This document shows, piece by piece, positions 1 through 8,647 of a stretch of DNA of 37,450 bases. The position numbers and the translations under genes were made by a program. Every line of letters begins with the position of its first letter. Position 1 is the stretch's first letter. Source of the DNA: Methanothermobacter sp. K4 (GTDB lineage: Archaea > Methanobacteriota > Methanobacteria > Methanobacteriales > Methanothermobacteraceae); NCBI RefSeq assembly GCF_022014235.1, contig NZ_JAKLTD010000002.1, positions 134,834 to 172,283 of the forward strand, read 5' to 3'. The notes under the pieces are model-generated. The model saw only the letters and a list, made by a program, of their open reading frames with translations, had not been told where the DNA came from and ran no database searches.

Positions 1-119
1 CCCAGGAAAGGTTACCCTAATCCCAGTCCTTTCCCTCTCACGGGTCATGAACTTCTCTCAGGAAAGTTACCCTAATCCCTCACACGATTCACGAAATTCT
101 CTCAGGAAATCTTATCCTG
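1..119 (-). repeat. Degraded tandem copies of the histidine kinase 3' end
   Basis: Read on the minus strand, the last bases of the kinase gene (about 119 down to 80) are followed by a second, similar stretch (79 down to 25) and a third, cut by the window edge (24 down to 1). Each holds a core like GGGATTAGGGTAACYTTTCC, and copies one and two continue through CCTGAGAGAA and a TGA. In the gene this is the end of the ATPase domain, FRIRFPERIS and stop. The later copies are non-coding. They look like remnants of lost neighbouring paralogues or of slippage. Confidence 0.6.
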
Positions 120-2056
120 AAAACCGCCCCTCCCTCATTGAAGGCTTCAAGTTCACCATCAAGCTGATCAACAAGGGCCCTCACAAGGGTCATCCCCAGT
201 GAATCCGATGAACCTGAACTGAAATCCTCTGGAAGCCCCTGACCCGTGTCCCTGTGATCCAGAAGGTACACCCCACCCCTCAGGTTGAAGCTGATCATGA
301 TCCTCCCCTCACCATCAGGGAAGGCGTACTTTATTGAGTTTGTGACAAGTTCACTGACTATGAGGGCCACCGGGACCGCAACCTCAATATCAAGGCTCAC
401 ATCATCCACACTGATATCCGATATGATACCTGAGGCGCCATATGTTGAGAGCAGTTCAGTTACAAGGCGTGAGATGTAGTTCCTCATGTTTATCTCTGAA
501 AGGGTCTCAGACTGGTAGAGGCTCTCGTGTATCATGGCAATGGACTTTATACGTGTCTGGCTCTCCTCAAATATTCTGAGGTCTTCAGCATCCCTTATGT
601 AGGGCTTCTGCAGGTTCAGAAGACTTGATATTATCTGCAGGTTATTCTTTACACGGTGATGTATCTCCCTTATAAGGGTCTCCCTCTCCCTGAGGGCGGC
701 TATCAGTGATTCCTCATAGCGCCTGGCCTCTGTAACGTCCCTCACAAGGACAGCCCCGAGGCCGGGCATGATACTGAACCTTGAGATCTGAACCACCCTT
801 TCACCCTCTATCAGGAACTCATCATCCCCACGGGCCTCAAGGATCACCTCTGAGCATATCTCAGACATCCTCCTTCCCAGAGCATCGTCCCTTCCGGTGG
901 ATGTTATCTCCTCAAGTGCCCGGTTCCAGTAGATTACAGTATCTGATTCATCGGTTATGGCGATACCATCTGAGATGTTATCGGCAACTCCCCTGAATCT
1001 CATCTCACTCTCACGGAGCCTCTCTGTGGCCCTCCTGTGGAGGCTTATATCAGTTGCTAGGAATATGAAGCCAATGGGCTCCCTGAAGCGCCCCCTTATG
1101 GGGGATGCTGTGAGGAGAACATCAGTTGTCTTCCCATCCGCTGAGATTATCCTGGTCTCCATTTCAGATGAGCTGAAACCAGAGACCAGCTCCCCCAGTA
1201 TCTCCCTGTCAGATGGGTCAAAGAGGTTCCAGAAGGGTTTACCCCTGAGGTCTCTGGAGCTGTAGGATAGCTTCTCATGGACGCTCCTGCTGAAGCTTGT
1301 CACCCTACCCTCAAGGTCCGTTATGATGAGGAAGTTGGGCATCACCTCGGCTATGCTCCTCGCCGCGATGGCAGGTGAGAGTTCAGGGAAGTCATACCTC
1401 CAGACACCATAGGCGATGAAGAGCAGGCCAAGGGACAGCATGGTCTGGGTGAACTCAGGGAAGACCATCCCCATAAGATCCCTGAGAATGAAGTCAGTTG
1501 TGAAGCTCACAATCAGGGGGAGGAAGAGACCCGTGAATATGTACAGGGACTCCCTCTTTCTGTACCCTTTGGATCCCAGGTAGTCCCTGAAGGTGATGGC
1601 TGCCGCCGTCAGTGTCACGGTAACGGTCCAGAATGAGAAGAGTGCAAAGACCACCGGGGGTTCAGGGAGGGCGTAGGTCCAGCCATAATATGTGAGGAGT
1701 GGACCGGAAATGAAGAGGTCAGTCAGGAGTCCCGTTAATATGAATATAACCGCGGGCGTATAGATTATGGCCACTGCAAGTTTACCTGCACCCTTCCCGG
1801 TGTAGTTGAGGGCTATGTGGAGGAGAATCGCCAGGATGACTGGCCAGAGGAGACTAAGCCTCAGCCATATCATGGCATCCCCTGGTGTCGCCACCGTCCG
1901 GTAGACGAACTCGGTGAAGGCCATGAATGACACAGCAACACCAAGGTTGGATACAAGCAAGTTGAGGTTGTTCCGGGGGTTACGGTAGTAGATGAATACT
2001 GAGGTGTAGAATGCAATCACAGATGCCAGGAGGGATATGATTGAGTAGGGGTTCAT
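89..2056 (-). CDS. Membrane sensor histidine kinase with two PAS domains (orphan)
   Basis: This is a sensor kinase of about 655 residues. About seven hydrophobic segments fill residues 1-225 (7TM-type sensor region). Two PAS domains follow (about 230-345 and 350-445), then a HisKA_2-type dimerisation region with phospho-acceptor His in EIHHRVKNNLQ near residue 465. A HATPase domain closes the protein, with N-box SELVTNSIKYAF and G1 box DTGQGLPE. Such multi-PAS HisKA_2 kinases are numerous in Methanothermobacter. I chose the ATG at 2056 because GGAGG sits 5-6 bases upstream; the ATG at 2068 overlaps that ribosome binding site. No response regulator lies nearby, so partner and signal are unknown. 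It starts 40 bases after the large helicase gene on the same strand and may be co-transcribed with it. Confidence 0.9.
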   Translation of the reverse strand: MNPYSIISLLASVIAFYTSVFIYYRNPRNNLNLLVSNLGVAVSFMAFTEFVYRTVATPGDAMIWLRLSLLWPVILAILLHIALNYTGKGAGKLAVAIIYTPAVIFILTGLLTDLFISGPLLTYYGWTYALPEPPVVFALFSFWTVTVTLTAAAITFRDYLGSKGYRKRESLYIFTGLFLPLIVSFTTDFILRDLMGMVFPEFTQTMLSLGLLFIAYGVWRYDFPELSPAIAARSIAEVMPNFLIITDLEGRVTSFSRSVHEKLSYSSRDLRGKPFWNLFDPSDREILGELVSGFSSSEMETRIISADGKTTDVLLTASPIRGRFREPIGFIFLATDISLHRRATERLRESEMRFRGVADNISDGIAITDESDTVIYWNRALEEITSTGRDDALGRRMSEICSEVILEARGDDEFLIEGERVVQISRFSIMPGLGAVLVRDVTEARRYEESLIAALRERETLIREIHHRVKNNLQIISSLLNLQKPYIRDAEDLRIFEESQTRIKSIAMIHESLYQSETLSEINMRNYISRLVTELLSTYGASGIISDISVDDVSLDIEVAVPVALIVSELVTNSIKYAFPDGEGRIMISFNLRGGVYLLDHRDTGQGLPEDFSSGSSDSLGMTLVRALVDQLDGELEAFNEGGAVFRIRFPERIS

Positions 2057-2095
2057 AGAGGCCTCCATGTGGATTTAAATGGCGGTATGCTCGCA

Positions 2096-5000
2096 TCACC
2101 CGGGTCTGATCCTATCATCCTCAACCACCACCTCACCCCTCCGGGCCATCTCCCCTATGACTTTCCTGATACCCGTGGCAGTCTTCCTGCTGGTATTTCT
2201 GAAACCGAACATCCTTGAAACCCGTGTTACAACCTCATCCATCTCTGAGGTGGACTTCATTGCAATCCTGACAGCCTCCTCGATCTCCATGGGGGATATG
2301 AGCGAGATGTCAACCCTGCCACTCCTCCTCCTCACGGTGACCGGCATGGACTCTGTGAGGAGAAGGAATTCACCGCTTCGCTTGATGTTACCGTTATTCT
2401 CCGCCATCTCAATTGCAGAGTTTATTATGCTTCTCACCCTCCTCCCTGCTCTTCTAAGTCCACAGGACTCCCTTATACGCCTTATAACCTCCTCAACGTG
2501 TACCGGACCCTCCATTGATACTATTTCACTCACAACGGATGATATCACGGGTGTGGGGTTCTTGTAGAGGTCGTCGGGTTTTTTCAGTTTATCGGTGCTG
2601 TACTCAACGTAACTGGCAACAGACTCCCCCCGGGATTCGCCGGGAAGATCCATTGATTCCACTGCATCCTGCTCCTCTATGGTGGATTCAGGGGAACCTT
2701 CCTCAACCAGCTCAGGGGGTTCAGGTTCATCCACCTCAACTGTCCCCTCCTGGCCTTCCAGTTCAGTCACCTCATCTGCCTCCCTGGATTTCCTGGTTTT
2801 CTCAACTATCTCAGAGAGTCCATCTGCAACCTTCCTCTGTGTCTCATCCCTGTTGCGGTACCAGTCAGAGGACCAGAGGTGGATGATGTTCCAGCCCAGG
2901 TTTCTGAGGATCTCCTCCCTGAGCCTGTCACGGTCCCTTGCAACCTCTGCCCTGCTGTACATTTCACCATCAGTTAGGATCCCTGCAATGTACCTTCCAG
3001 GGTCATCCGGGTCCTTAACCGCGAAGTCAACCCTGAAACCGGCACAGCCAACGCCCCGGTCAACCTCGAAGCCCTCATCAACCAGAAACTCATATACTGA
3101 ATCCTCAAAGAGGCCCTGTGAGGTGCCAGTGGAATCCGAGTCAAGCACACCTGTCTCAGCGTACCTGAGGAACCTTTTAAGTGCCCTGACACCGAAGGGG
3201 GTCCCTGGTCCGGTTTTAAGGTCCGATGCCCTGAAGTTGGTGAAGACCACGCACTTCTCACGGGCCCTGGTGATGAGGACGTTAAGCCTCCTCTCACCAC
3301 CCTCCTGGTTCAGGGGCCCGAAGTTGAGGGACATCCGCCCGTTCTCATCAAAGCCGTATCCCACACTGATGAAGATAACGTCCCTCTCATCCCCCTGTAT
3401 TGTTTCAAGGTTCTTTATGAAGAATGGTTCATCGGTTTCCTGGTTTATGAGCCTCTCGAGTTCAGGGTTCTCCCTTAACCTCTCCTCAAGGGCCTCAAGG
3501 ATGGCGTTCATCTGGGCGACGGAGAATGTGCCGACACCGAGACTCCTTGATGTGCCGTACCTCATGAAGTGCTCCTCTATGGCCTCAACAACGGCTGCGG
3601 CCTCAAGGGGATTGGATGATGTCCTCCCACGCTCATACACAGTTTCCGGGAGGTAACTGAGGTGGAGTCCCAGTTCCTCATCCTCCCTTGAGGGTGAAGG
3701 GTACACCAGGAGCCTGTTGTCATAGAACTCCTGGTTTGACACCGCGATCAGGGACTCATGCCGGCTCCTGTAGTGCCACCTGAGCATCCTCACAGGGAAG
3801 CTCCTCTTGCACAGGTGCAGTATGCTCTCAATGTCAGCGGCGGTGGCCACATCCTCAGAGTCCTCCTCTGATGTGATCATCTGATCAAAGAAGCTTGTTG
3901 GTGGGAGCTGGTTGGTGTCACCCATCACGACAGCATTTCTGGCCCTGAGGAATGCCCCGAGGGCGTCCTCTGGTTTAACCTGTGATGCCTCGTCGAATAT
4001 CACCACATCAAACTGGAGTTCGCTGCTCCTGGGGTCGAGGTACTGTGCAATGGAGAGGGGGCTCATCATGAAGCAGGGCTTTATCCTCTTTATAACGCCA
4101 CCTGCAAGTTTAAGGAGCTTCCGGAGGGGCATATGCCCCCTCTTACGTGTGAACTCACCGCTCAGGATGCTCTCCTCAGAGTCCGGGGCCGCCCCCCCGA
4201 AGACTGCTGGCATGTTACTGTTGAGCTGATGTATGAGCCTCTTCCTGTTGAGCTCGATTATCCTGGAGTCAAGCTCCCTGAACTCCCTTATCCTGGCCTC
4301 ATGGAGGTCACCTATGAATGTGTAAAGGGCTGGTATCTCCCTGAAGGCCCTCTCAAGGAGCGCATCTGCAAGGTTACCCTCCATTGCCGGCCTTATATCA
4401 TCCATACTGATTATCCCTGACTCTATGAGTGGTATGAATGCTGCCCCACGGGTCTTCATGCAGAGCCTCTTCTTCTCAAGGTACTGGGACCAGAGGGGGA
4501 GGAGGTTGAGGGCCTCCCTCCAGGCCTTAACCCTTGACCTCCAGGCCCGGAAGGGGACATCCTCTGGGGGGGAGTTGAATATGACATGGGCATGGGTGTT
4601 TATCCTTGTCTGGAGCTTTGAGAGTTTATCCTCAAGTTCACTGTGGATTCTGAGGATTTCATGGAATTCAGAGAGAAGCCTATCACCGTCAAGGCCATCC
4701 GAGATGCACTCAAGTGTCCTCTCTGATATGAGGCCCTCACTGTGGAGGTCCCTGAACCTCACTATCCACTCTGCAGTGGCCCTCAGGTCCTGGATGGATG
4801 GGTTTTCCGGGTTCCACATTGAACCGAAGAACCTCTCAGCCACACCACTGTACCTTTCAAGTTCCCCCTTCAGGCTCATGACATCAATCAGGTTCTCAAG
4901 GTCCTCCACGACCTCATAATCATTCTCAGGGGCCCTCCCAACGTAGAGGGCATCTATCTCATTCCTCACCTTCCTGTACCTTCCGCTGAGGAATTTTATC

Positions 5001-6898
5001 CTGCTGGATGACTCCTTCAGGTACTCCCTGAGAAGGGCCTCCAGGTCCACATTATGGACGGATTCATGGAACCTGTCAAGTATCTCCCTCCTGCGGGTGT
5101 AGGCCTCAAGCTTATCAAGGAGGGTTAAGGCGTCGGCCCTGTACCGATCCCATATCTCTGATTCAAGGACACCGAGGTCGAAGGGCCGTGACTCTGAAAC
5201 CACAGAGACAACCTCAGCGAGCCTCTCAAGGTCCCCGGCAGTCTTAACGGTGCTGAAGCCGTACTTCTCCTGAAATTCCTGGAGTGCAGCCATGAGTCTG
5301 TCATTCAAATCCATTATTGACTCCAGGAGGACCTCGAGTTCCCTCACATCGGAGGGGAGCATCATCCCGGGGTCGGTGCCTGACCATGGGTTCTCATGGA
5401 GGGGTGGGAGGAGTTCGGCGAGCTTCGCAAGGTTCCTAAGTTCCACCAGGGCCTCGTCCCACTCATCAGGGGTTATGGTCTCAGGTGAGGGTATCCTGAC
5501 AAATGGGAGCTCACCATTGAAGTACCTCTCTGAACTCTCCTTCATACCGAACAACTGGAAGGGTGAGAGCTGTATGCTGTACAGTGGTTCATGGAGGGCC
5601 CTCCTGTACTCGTTGAGCTCATCGCGCAGCTTCTCCACCCTCCTGAACTCCCTCTCAGCGTCGGGCCTCTCTGCCTCGGCCTCCATGAGGGTTGACTCCA
5701 GTTCATTGAGGACGTCCTTCTTCCGGGCCTTGTGGGAGTGGAGTTCAAGGCAGAATCTGCCAAGGCCTATGGAGTCCAGCCTGCTCTTCACAACCTCAAG
5801 GGCGGCCATCTTCTCACTCACAAAGAGGACTGTCTTTCCTGCGGCCATGAGCTCGGCTATGAGGTTAACTATGGTCTGGGACTTCCCTGTCCCAGGGGGC
5901 CCCTCAACCACAAGGTTCTTACCCGCCTTGACGTCCTCTATAACCGCGATCTGGGATGAGTCGGCGTCAACCACGTGGTAGAGGTTTTCATAGGGGATGC
6001 TGTCTATGTCCACCTCCCCATCGTCCTCATCGATTTCAATGGAGAAGAGGGCCTTAAGGAGGGGGCGTTCAACTATCTCATCCCAGTTTGAATAGGATGC
6101 CGGGTCAAGGTCCATGTACATGAGGAACTTGGTGAATGAGAAGAAACCCAGCTGGACCTCATCTGTGACCCCCCATCCATCCATGGATTTCACTGCATCC
6201 TCAACCTTTCTGAGGTACTCTGAGATCCCTGAAGGACTCTGGGGCATCCTGAACTCGGGTAATTCGATTCCCTCCTCCCTGAGCCTGGCCTGGAGTGACA
6301 TGTTGGTTATGATCTCGCTGCCATCCCATCGGAGTGAGAATGATGAGCCAGCCCTGCGCCTCTCAAGGACCACCGGGACGAGAACCAGGGGTGCCCTCCT
6401 GATGTCAGGTTCATCTGCAGCCATCCACTCAAGGAACCCCAGGGCGAGGTAGAGTATGTTGTAGCCCTGCTCCTGGATCATCGTCCTGGCCCTCTGGTTG
6501 ATGTAGAAGAGCCTCCTCTGGAGTTCAGATTCTGTGAGGTCAGTCAGGAGGATGTTCTCATCATCGGGTCTAATGTCCTCCAGGTCATCACCGGGGTCAA
6601 GCTCCCCTTCACCTTCGGGGCCCTCCAGCTCGTTAACGATATCCACTTCACCTTCGGGGTCCTCAATGTCGTTACCTGGGTCAGTCTCCTCTTCAGGTTC
6701 CCTCCTGGGGGCCAGTTTCATCTTAGCCCCGTTGAGGACAAGGTAGGTGTATATGTATTCAGGGTCGTGGTTCACAACCTCAACCGTCCTTGACCTTGGC
6801 CTGAAGTTCAGGAGCTGGTTTCGCATTGTGAGGTCAAGGAGTTTCTCCCTAAGATTCTCAAATTCCCTCTCGATGATCTTCCTTGCAGATTTATCCAT
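2096..6898 (-). CDS. DUF4011 / SF1 helicase / Vsr-like nuclease / DUF3320 protein (Hhe-like)
   Basis: This is a 1600-residue multidomain protein. The N-terminal part resembles DUF4011. It is followed by a split Upf1/Dna2-type SF1 helicase: Walker A GPPGTGKSQTI near residue 333, Walker B IFDEASQ, GDTNQLPP, the HYRSRHESLI motif, TIQGDERD and the motif VI region RRLNVLITRAREK. After the helicase, the segment from FLVDEGFEVDRGVG to HLWSSDWYRNR resembles the Vsr/MTES_1575 PD-(D/E)XK endonuclease. The C-terminus resembles DUF3320. This order matches the single-gene anti-phage protein Hhe (DUF4011-helicase-Vsr). An acidic, low-complexity stretch lies near residues 65-125. GAGGGAGA precedes the ATG at 6898. 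The helicase and nuclease motifs are seen directly; the defence role is inferred from architecture and from the neighbouring defence genes. Confidence 0.88.
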   Translation of the reverse strand: MDKSARKIIEREFENLREKLLDLTMRNQLLNFRPRSRTVEVVNHDPEYIYTYLVLNGAKMKLAPRREPEEETDPGNDIEDPEGEVDIVNELEGPEGEGELDPGDDLEDIRPDDENILLTDLTESELQRRLFYINQRARTMIQEQGYNILYLALGFLEWMAADEPDIRRAPLVLVPVVLERRRAGSSFSLRWDGSEIITNMSLQARLREEGIELPEFRMPQSPSGISEYLRKVEDAVKSMDGWGVTDEVQLGFFSFTKFLMYMDLDPASYSNWDEIVERPLLKALFSIEIDEDDGEVDIDSIPYENLYHVVDADSSQIAVIEDVKAGKNLVVEGPPGTGKSQTIVNLIAELMAAGKTVLFVSEKMAALEVVKSRLDSIGLGRFCLELHSHKARKKDVLNELESTLMEAEAERPDAEREFRRVEKLRDELNEYRRALHEPLYSIQLSPFQLFGMKESSERYFNGELPFVRIPSPETITPDEWDEALVELRNLAKLAELLPPLHENPWSGTDPGMMLPSDVRELEVLLESIMDLNDRLMAALQEFQEKYGFSTVKTAGDLERLAEVVSVVSESRPFDLGVLESEIWDRYRADALTLLDKLEAYTRRREILDRFHESVHNVDLEALLREYLKESSSRIKFLSGRYRKVRNEIDALYVGRAPENDYEVVEDLENLIDVMSLKGELERYSGVAERFFGSMWNPENPSIQDLRATAEWIVRFRDLHSEGLISERTLECISDGLDGDRLLSEFHEILRIHSELEDKLSKLQTRINTHAHVIFNSPPEDVPFRAWRSRVKAWREALNLLPLWSQYLEKKRLCMKTRGAAFIPLIESGIISMDDIRPAMEGNLADALLERAFREIPALYTFIGDLHEARIREFRELDSRIIELNRKRLIHQLNSNMPAVFGGAAPDSEESILSGEFTRKRGHMPLRKLLKLAGGVIKRIKPCFMMSPLSIAQYLDPRSSELQFDVVIFDEASQVKPEDALGAFLRARNAVVMGDTNQLPPTSFFDQMITSEEDSEDVATAADIESILHLCKRSFPVRMLRWHYRSRHESLIAVSNQEFYDNRLLVYPSPSREDEELGLHLSYLPETVYERGRTSSNPLEAAAVVEAIEEHFMRYGTSRSLGVGTFSVAQMNAILEALEERLRENPELERLINQETDEPFFIKNLETIQGDERDVIFISVGYGFDENGRMSLNFGPLNQEGGERRLNVLITRAREKCVVFTNFRASDLKTGPGTPFGVRALKRFLRYAETGVLDSDSTGTSQGLFEDSVYEFLVDEGFEVDRGVGCAGFRVDFAVKDPDDPGRYIAGILTDGEMYSRAEVARDRDRLREEILRNLGWNIIHLWSSDWYRNRDETQRKVADGLSEIVEKTRKSREADEVTELEGQEGTVEVDEPEPPELVEEGSPESTIEEQDAVESMDLPGESRGESVASYVEYSTDKLKKPDDLYKNPTPVISSVVSEIVSMEGPVHVEEVIRRIRESCGLRRAGRRVRSIINSAIEMAENNGNIKRSGEFLLLTESMPVTVRRRSGRVDISLISPMEIEEAVRIAMKSTSEMDEVVTRVSRMFGFRNTSRKTATGIRKVIGEMARRGEVVVEDDRIRPG

Positions 6899-6954
6899 TC
6901 AGATTCTCCCTCAACAGTTATATCCCGCACTGAAGGCAGCAGCCCTCCATTCAG

Positions 6955-6962
6955 TTTATATA
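6955..6962 (-). promoter_or_regulatory. Probable TATA box of the Hhe-like gene
   Basis: On the minus strand this reads GTATATAAAC, in the 96-base gap upstream of the ATG at 6898. Initiation about 25 bases downstream would leave a short leader holding the GAGGGAGA ribosome binding site. A weaker TATA-like stretch, GATATAAC, lies at about 6917-6925. Position and sequence only; not experimental. Confidence 0.5.
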
Positions 6963-6994
6963 CAGATCACTCTACTGGTTCTGCACTCATCCCA

Positions 6995-7321
6995 TCAGAT
7001 CTTCTTCTCCTGGGGCGTTGTTGTGGCGGCAACTCTGTAGAAGACATATACAAGGACAATGTCAACCACCCATATGAGGGCGGCTACTATCTCATCATTC
7101 CAGGGTATCGGGTGGAAGAGGTCAATGAGGTCCATCACCCTCGTGGCTGAGAAGAGTATCATTGAAACAGCGAATACCCTCAGGAGGAGTGTGGTCTCAT
7201 TTATGTTGGAGAAGAGCATTCCCAGGGCAGCCTCACTGTATCTCAGGTTGTTGAGGAGTATCCTCGCTGCAAAGTACAGGGTGAGGATGGGTGGTATTAT
7301 TATGAGCCAGCCAGGGACCAT
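6995..7321 (-). CDS. Small membrane protein, family not recognised
   Basis: This is a 108-residue protein with three to four hydrophobic segments: near residues 4-22, 48-66 and 82-100, with a weaker one between. The tail PQEKKI is basic and probably cytoplasmic. Its ATG overlaps the TGA of the upstream gene as TGATG and is preceded by GGGGTGAT at good spacing, so the two are translationally coupled. Both proteins have the same size and a similar hydropathy pattern, which suggests a two-subunit membrane complex or diverged duplicates. I cannot name the family. The gene upstream of this pair is on the same strand, but an intervening promoter-like site separates the pair from the Hhe-like gene downstream. 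Confidence 0.75.
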   Translation of the reverse strand: MVPGWLIIIPPILTLYFAARILLNNLRYSEAALGMLFSNINETTLLLRVFAVSMILFSATRVMDLIDLFHPIPWNDEIVAALIWVVDIVLVYVFYRVAATTTPQEKKI

Positions 7322-7632
7322 CAGGCATCACCCCCCATCACCGAGGCCAGGAGCCCCACCGCTACAAGGAGAAAGAGGGCGTTCAGGTTCAGTAAACCCT
7401 CAACCACGCACTCTGACTGTCCCCACACGAATGTGAGGCCCACGAGTACCGTGAAGATCGATGATATGAATATGGATGCACATATGATCCTGGACTCACG
7501 CCTCTTAAGGAAGAGCATGGAGACCGCAAGTTCCCTGGACCTCAACTCTGAGAGTATCCTGAGACATGAGACTATTATCATGACCCCCAGGATGAGCCCC
7601 GCCACGCGGTTTACAAGAATCAGGATATCCAT
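7321..7632 (-). CDS. Small membrane protein, first gene of a coupled pair
   Basis: This is a protein of about 103 residues with an N-terminal hydrophobic helix (ILILVNRVAGLILGVMIIV), a charged stretch RELAVSMLFLKRRESR, a second helix (about 50-68) and a C-terminal helix (about 80-98). I chose the ATG at 7632, which has GGTGG about 8 bases upstream. A GTG at 7644 is in frame but has no better site. An AT-rich TATA-like stretch lies around 7663-7680. It shares the TGATG overlap with the next gene. No conserved motif that I recognise. Confidence 0.72.
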   Translation of the reverse strand: MDILILVNRVAGLILGVMIIVSCLRILSELRSRELAVSMLFLKRRESRIICASIFISSIFTVLVGLTFVWGQSECVVEGLLNLNALFLLVAVGLLASVMGGDA

Positions 7633-7718
7633 GTAAAACACCACCAGATACTATGTTAAAGGAAATATTTATTTATTGGGTTTTTCACCTCCAGAATCCC
7701 CATCTGCACCCTAACCGT

Positions 7719-8633
7719 TCAATCAGTGGACCCGGAGTTGATGTGTGAGAGGAGGAGGGCCATGTTGATTATATCCTCCCGGTTGTGCTCCACCACCGGT
7801 ACAAGGGGCCCCGGGTTACCGGTTGAGAGGTAGGTATGGTAGTAGTCGGGCACATATGCCCCTGGAACGTCAAGGTCCCTCTCCACCCCCAGGATGTGGC
7901 TCTCCACCGTGCAGAGCCTGCAGTCAGGTAGGCTGCAGCCCCAGAGGCGCCTTGATACATGGTATAGGTCAACGTGGCAGTGCTCCAGCCGGTTACCCAG
8001 GTTATGGAGCTCCGACCTCCTCCTTATATATGGGATGTCGAAGCTTGCCCCGTTGAATGTTACAAGAACCGAGTCTGGTGGGATGTGGTGGAATATCTCA
8101 AGGACAGCGGCCTCCATGGAGGGTTCGGGGGCGAGGCGCTGCCTCACATGGATCTTACCGTCCTCAATCCAGGCCATGCCAGTGAGTATCACGGGTTCGT
8201 CTGAGAGCCCGAGGGTCTCGATGTCAAGGAAGGTGAACGCCCCACCATCAAGGAGCCCCAGTGCACCAAGCACCCTCTCGTCAGATGGGGATGCATTGAG
8301 GTAACACCTCAGGTTGTACACATCCCCTGACTGGATCATGGAAAGGACCCTGGAGGCCTCATGGCTGTACCTCTCATGTGCAAGGAGGTCTGGAACCGTG
8401 AGGTACCCCTCAGACTTCAGCCTCTCCTCGGTGACCGGCCCAACGCCCCTGAGGAGCTTGAGGTCAGAGAGGATGTCATCCGCTGATTCCCGCACCCTGA
8501 ACCTCATCTTCCTGCTGAAGGATACCTCAAGTGCCTCTGCACCCGCCGCTGTCAGCCGGGATGCCCCGATGGCCTCCTCCAGTTCCATGCCCTCATATTC
8601 TCTCATGAGGTCCCATTTGAGTTTCTCAAACAT
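7719..8633 (-). CDS. mrfB: MrfB/YprB-like RNase H-fold exonuclease
   Basis: This is a 304-residue protein. A helix-hairpin-helix-like segment (LLRGVGPVTEERLKSEGY, about residues 62-80) precedes a DEDD-type 3'-5' exonuclease fold of the YprB RNase H-like family. The four acidic motifs are visible: FLDIETLG near residue 135, TFNGASFDIPYI, HVDLYH, and HNREDIIN near the C-terminus. A cysteine pair and nearby cysteines (WGCSLPDCRLC) may bind a metal. It begins 14 bases after the MrfA-like helicase. In Bacillus subtilis, yprA-yprB (mrfA-mrfB) encode a helicase and exonuclease that repair mitomycin C damage independently of UvrABC. Gene order and domains match that pair, so I infer a similar DNA repair role here. 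Confidence 0.85.
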   Translation of the reverse strand: MFEKLKWDLMREYEGMELEEAIGASRLTAAGAEALEVSFSRKMRFRVRESADDILSDLKLLRGVGPVTEERLKSEGYLTVPDLLAHERYSHEASRVLSMIQSGDVYNLRCYLNASPSDERVLGALGLLDGGAFTFLDIETLGLSDEPVILTGMAWIEDGKIHVRQRLAPEPSMEAAVLEIFHHIPPDSVLVTFNGASFDIPYIRRRSELHNLGNRLEHCHVDLYHVSRRLWGCSLPDCRLCTVESHILGVERDLDVPGAYVPDYYHTYLSTGNPGPLVPVVEHNREDIINMALLLSHINSGSTD

Positions 8634-8647
8634 CCACTATCCCCCGT

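Noticed and set aside
1-119. CRISPR array
   Set aside because: Only two to three degenerate copies of unequal length, related to the adjacent gene's coding end. No spacer structure.
2679-3656. Long open frame on the plus strand inside the Hhe-like gene
   Set aside because: It is serine/proline-rich, antisense to a clear helicase-nuclease and has no ribosome binding site. It is a shadow of the codon bias on the other strand, as are similar frames at 5292-5981 and 9170-9667.
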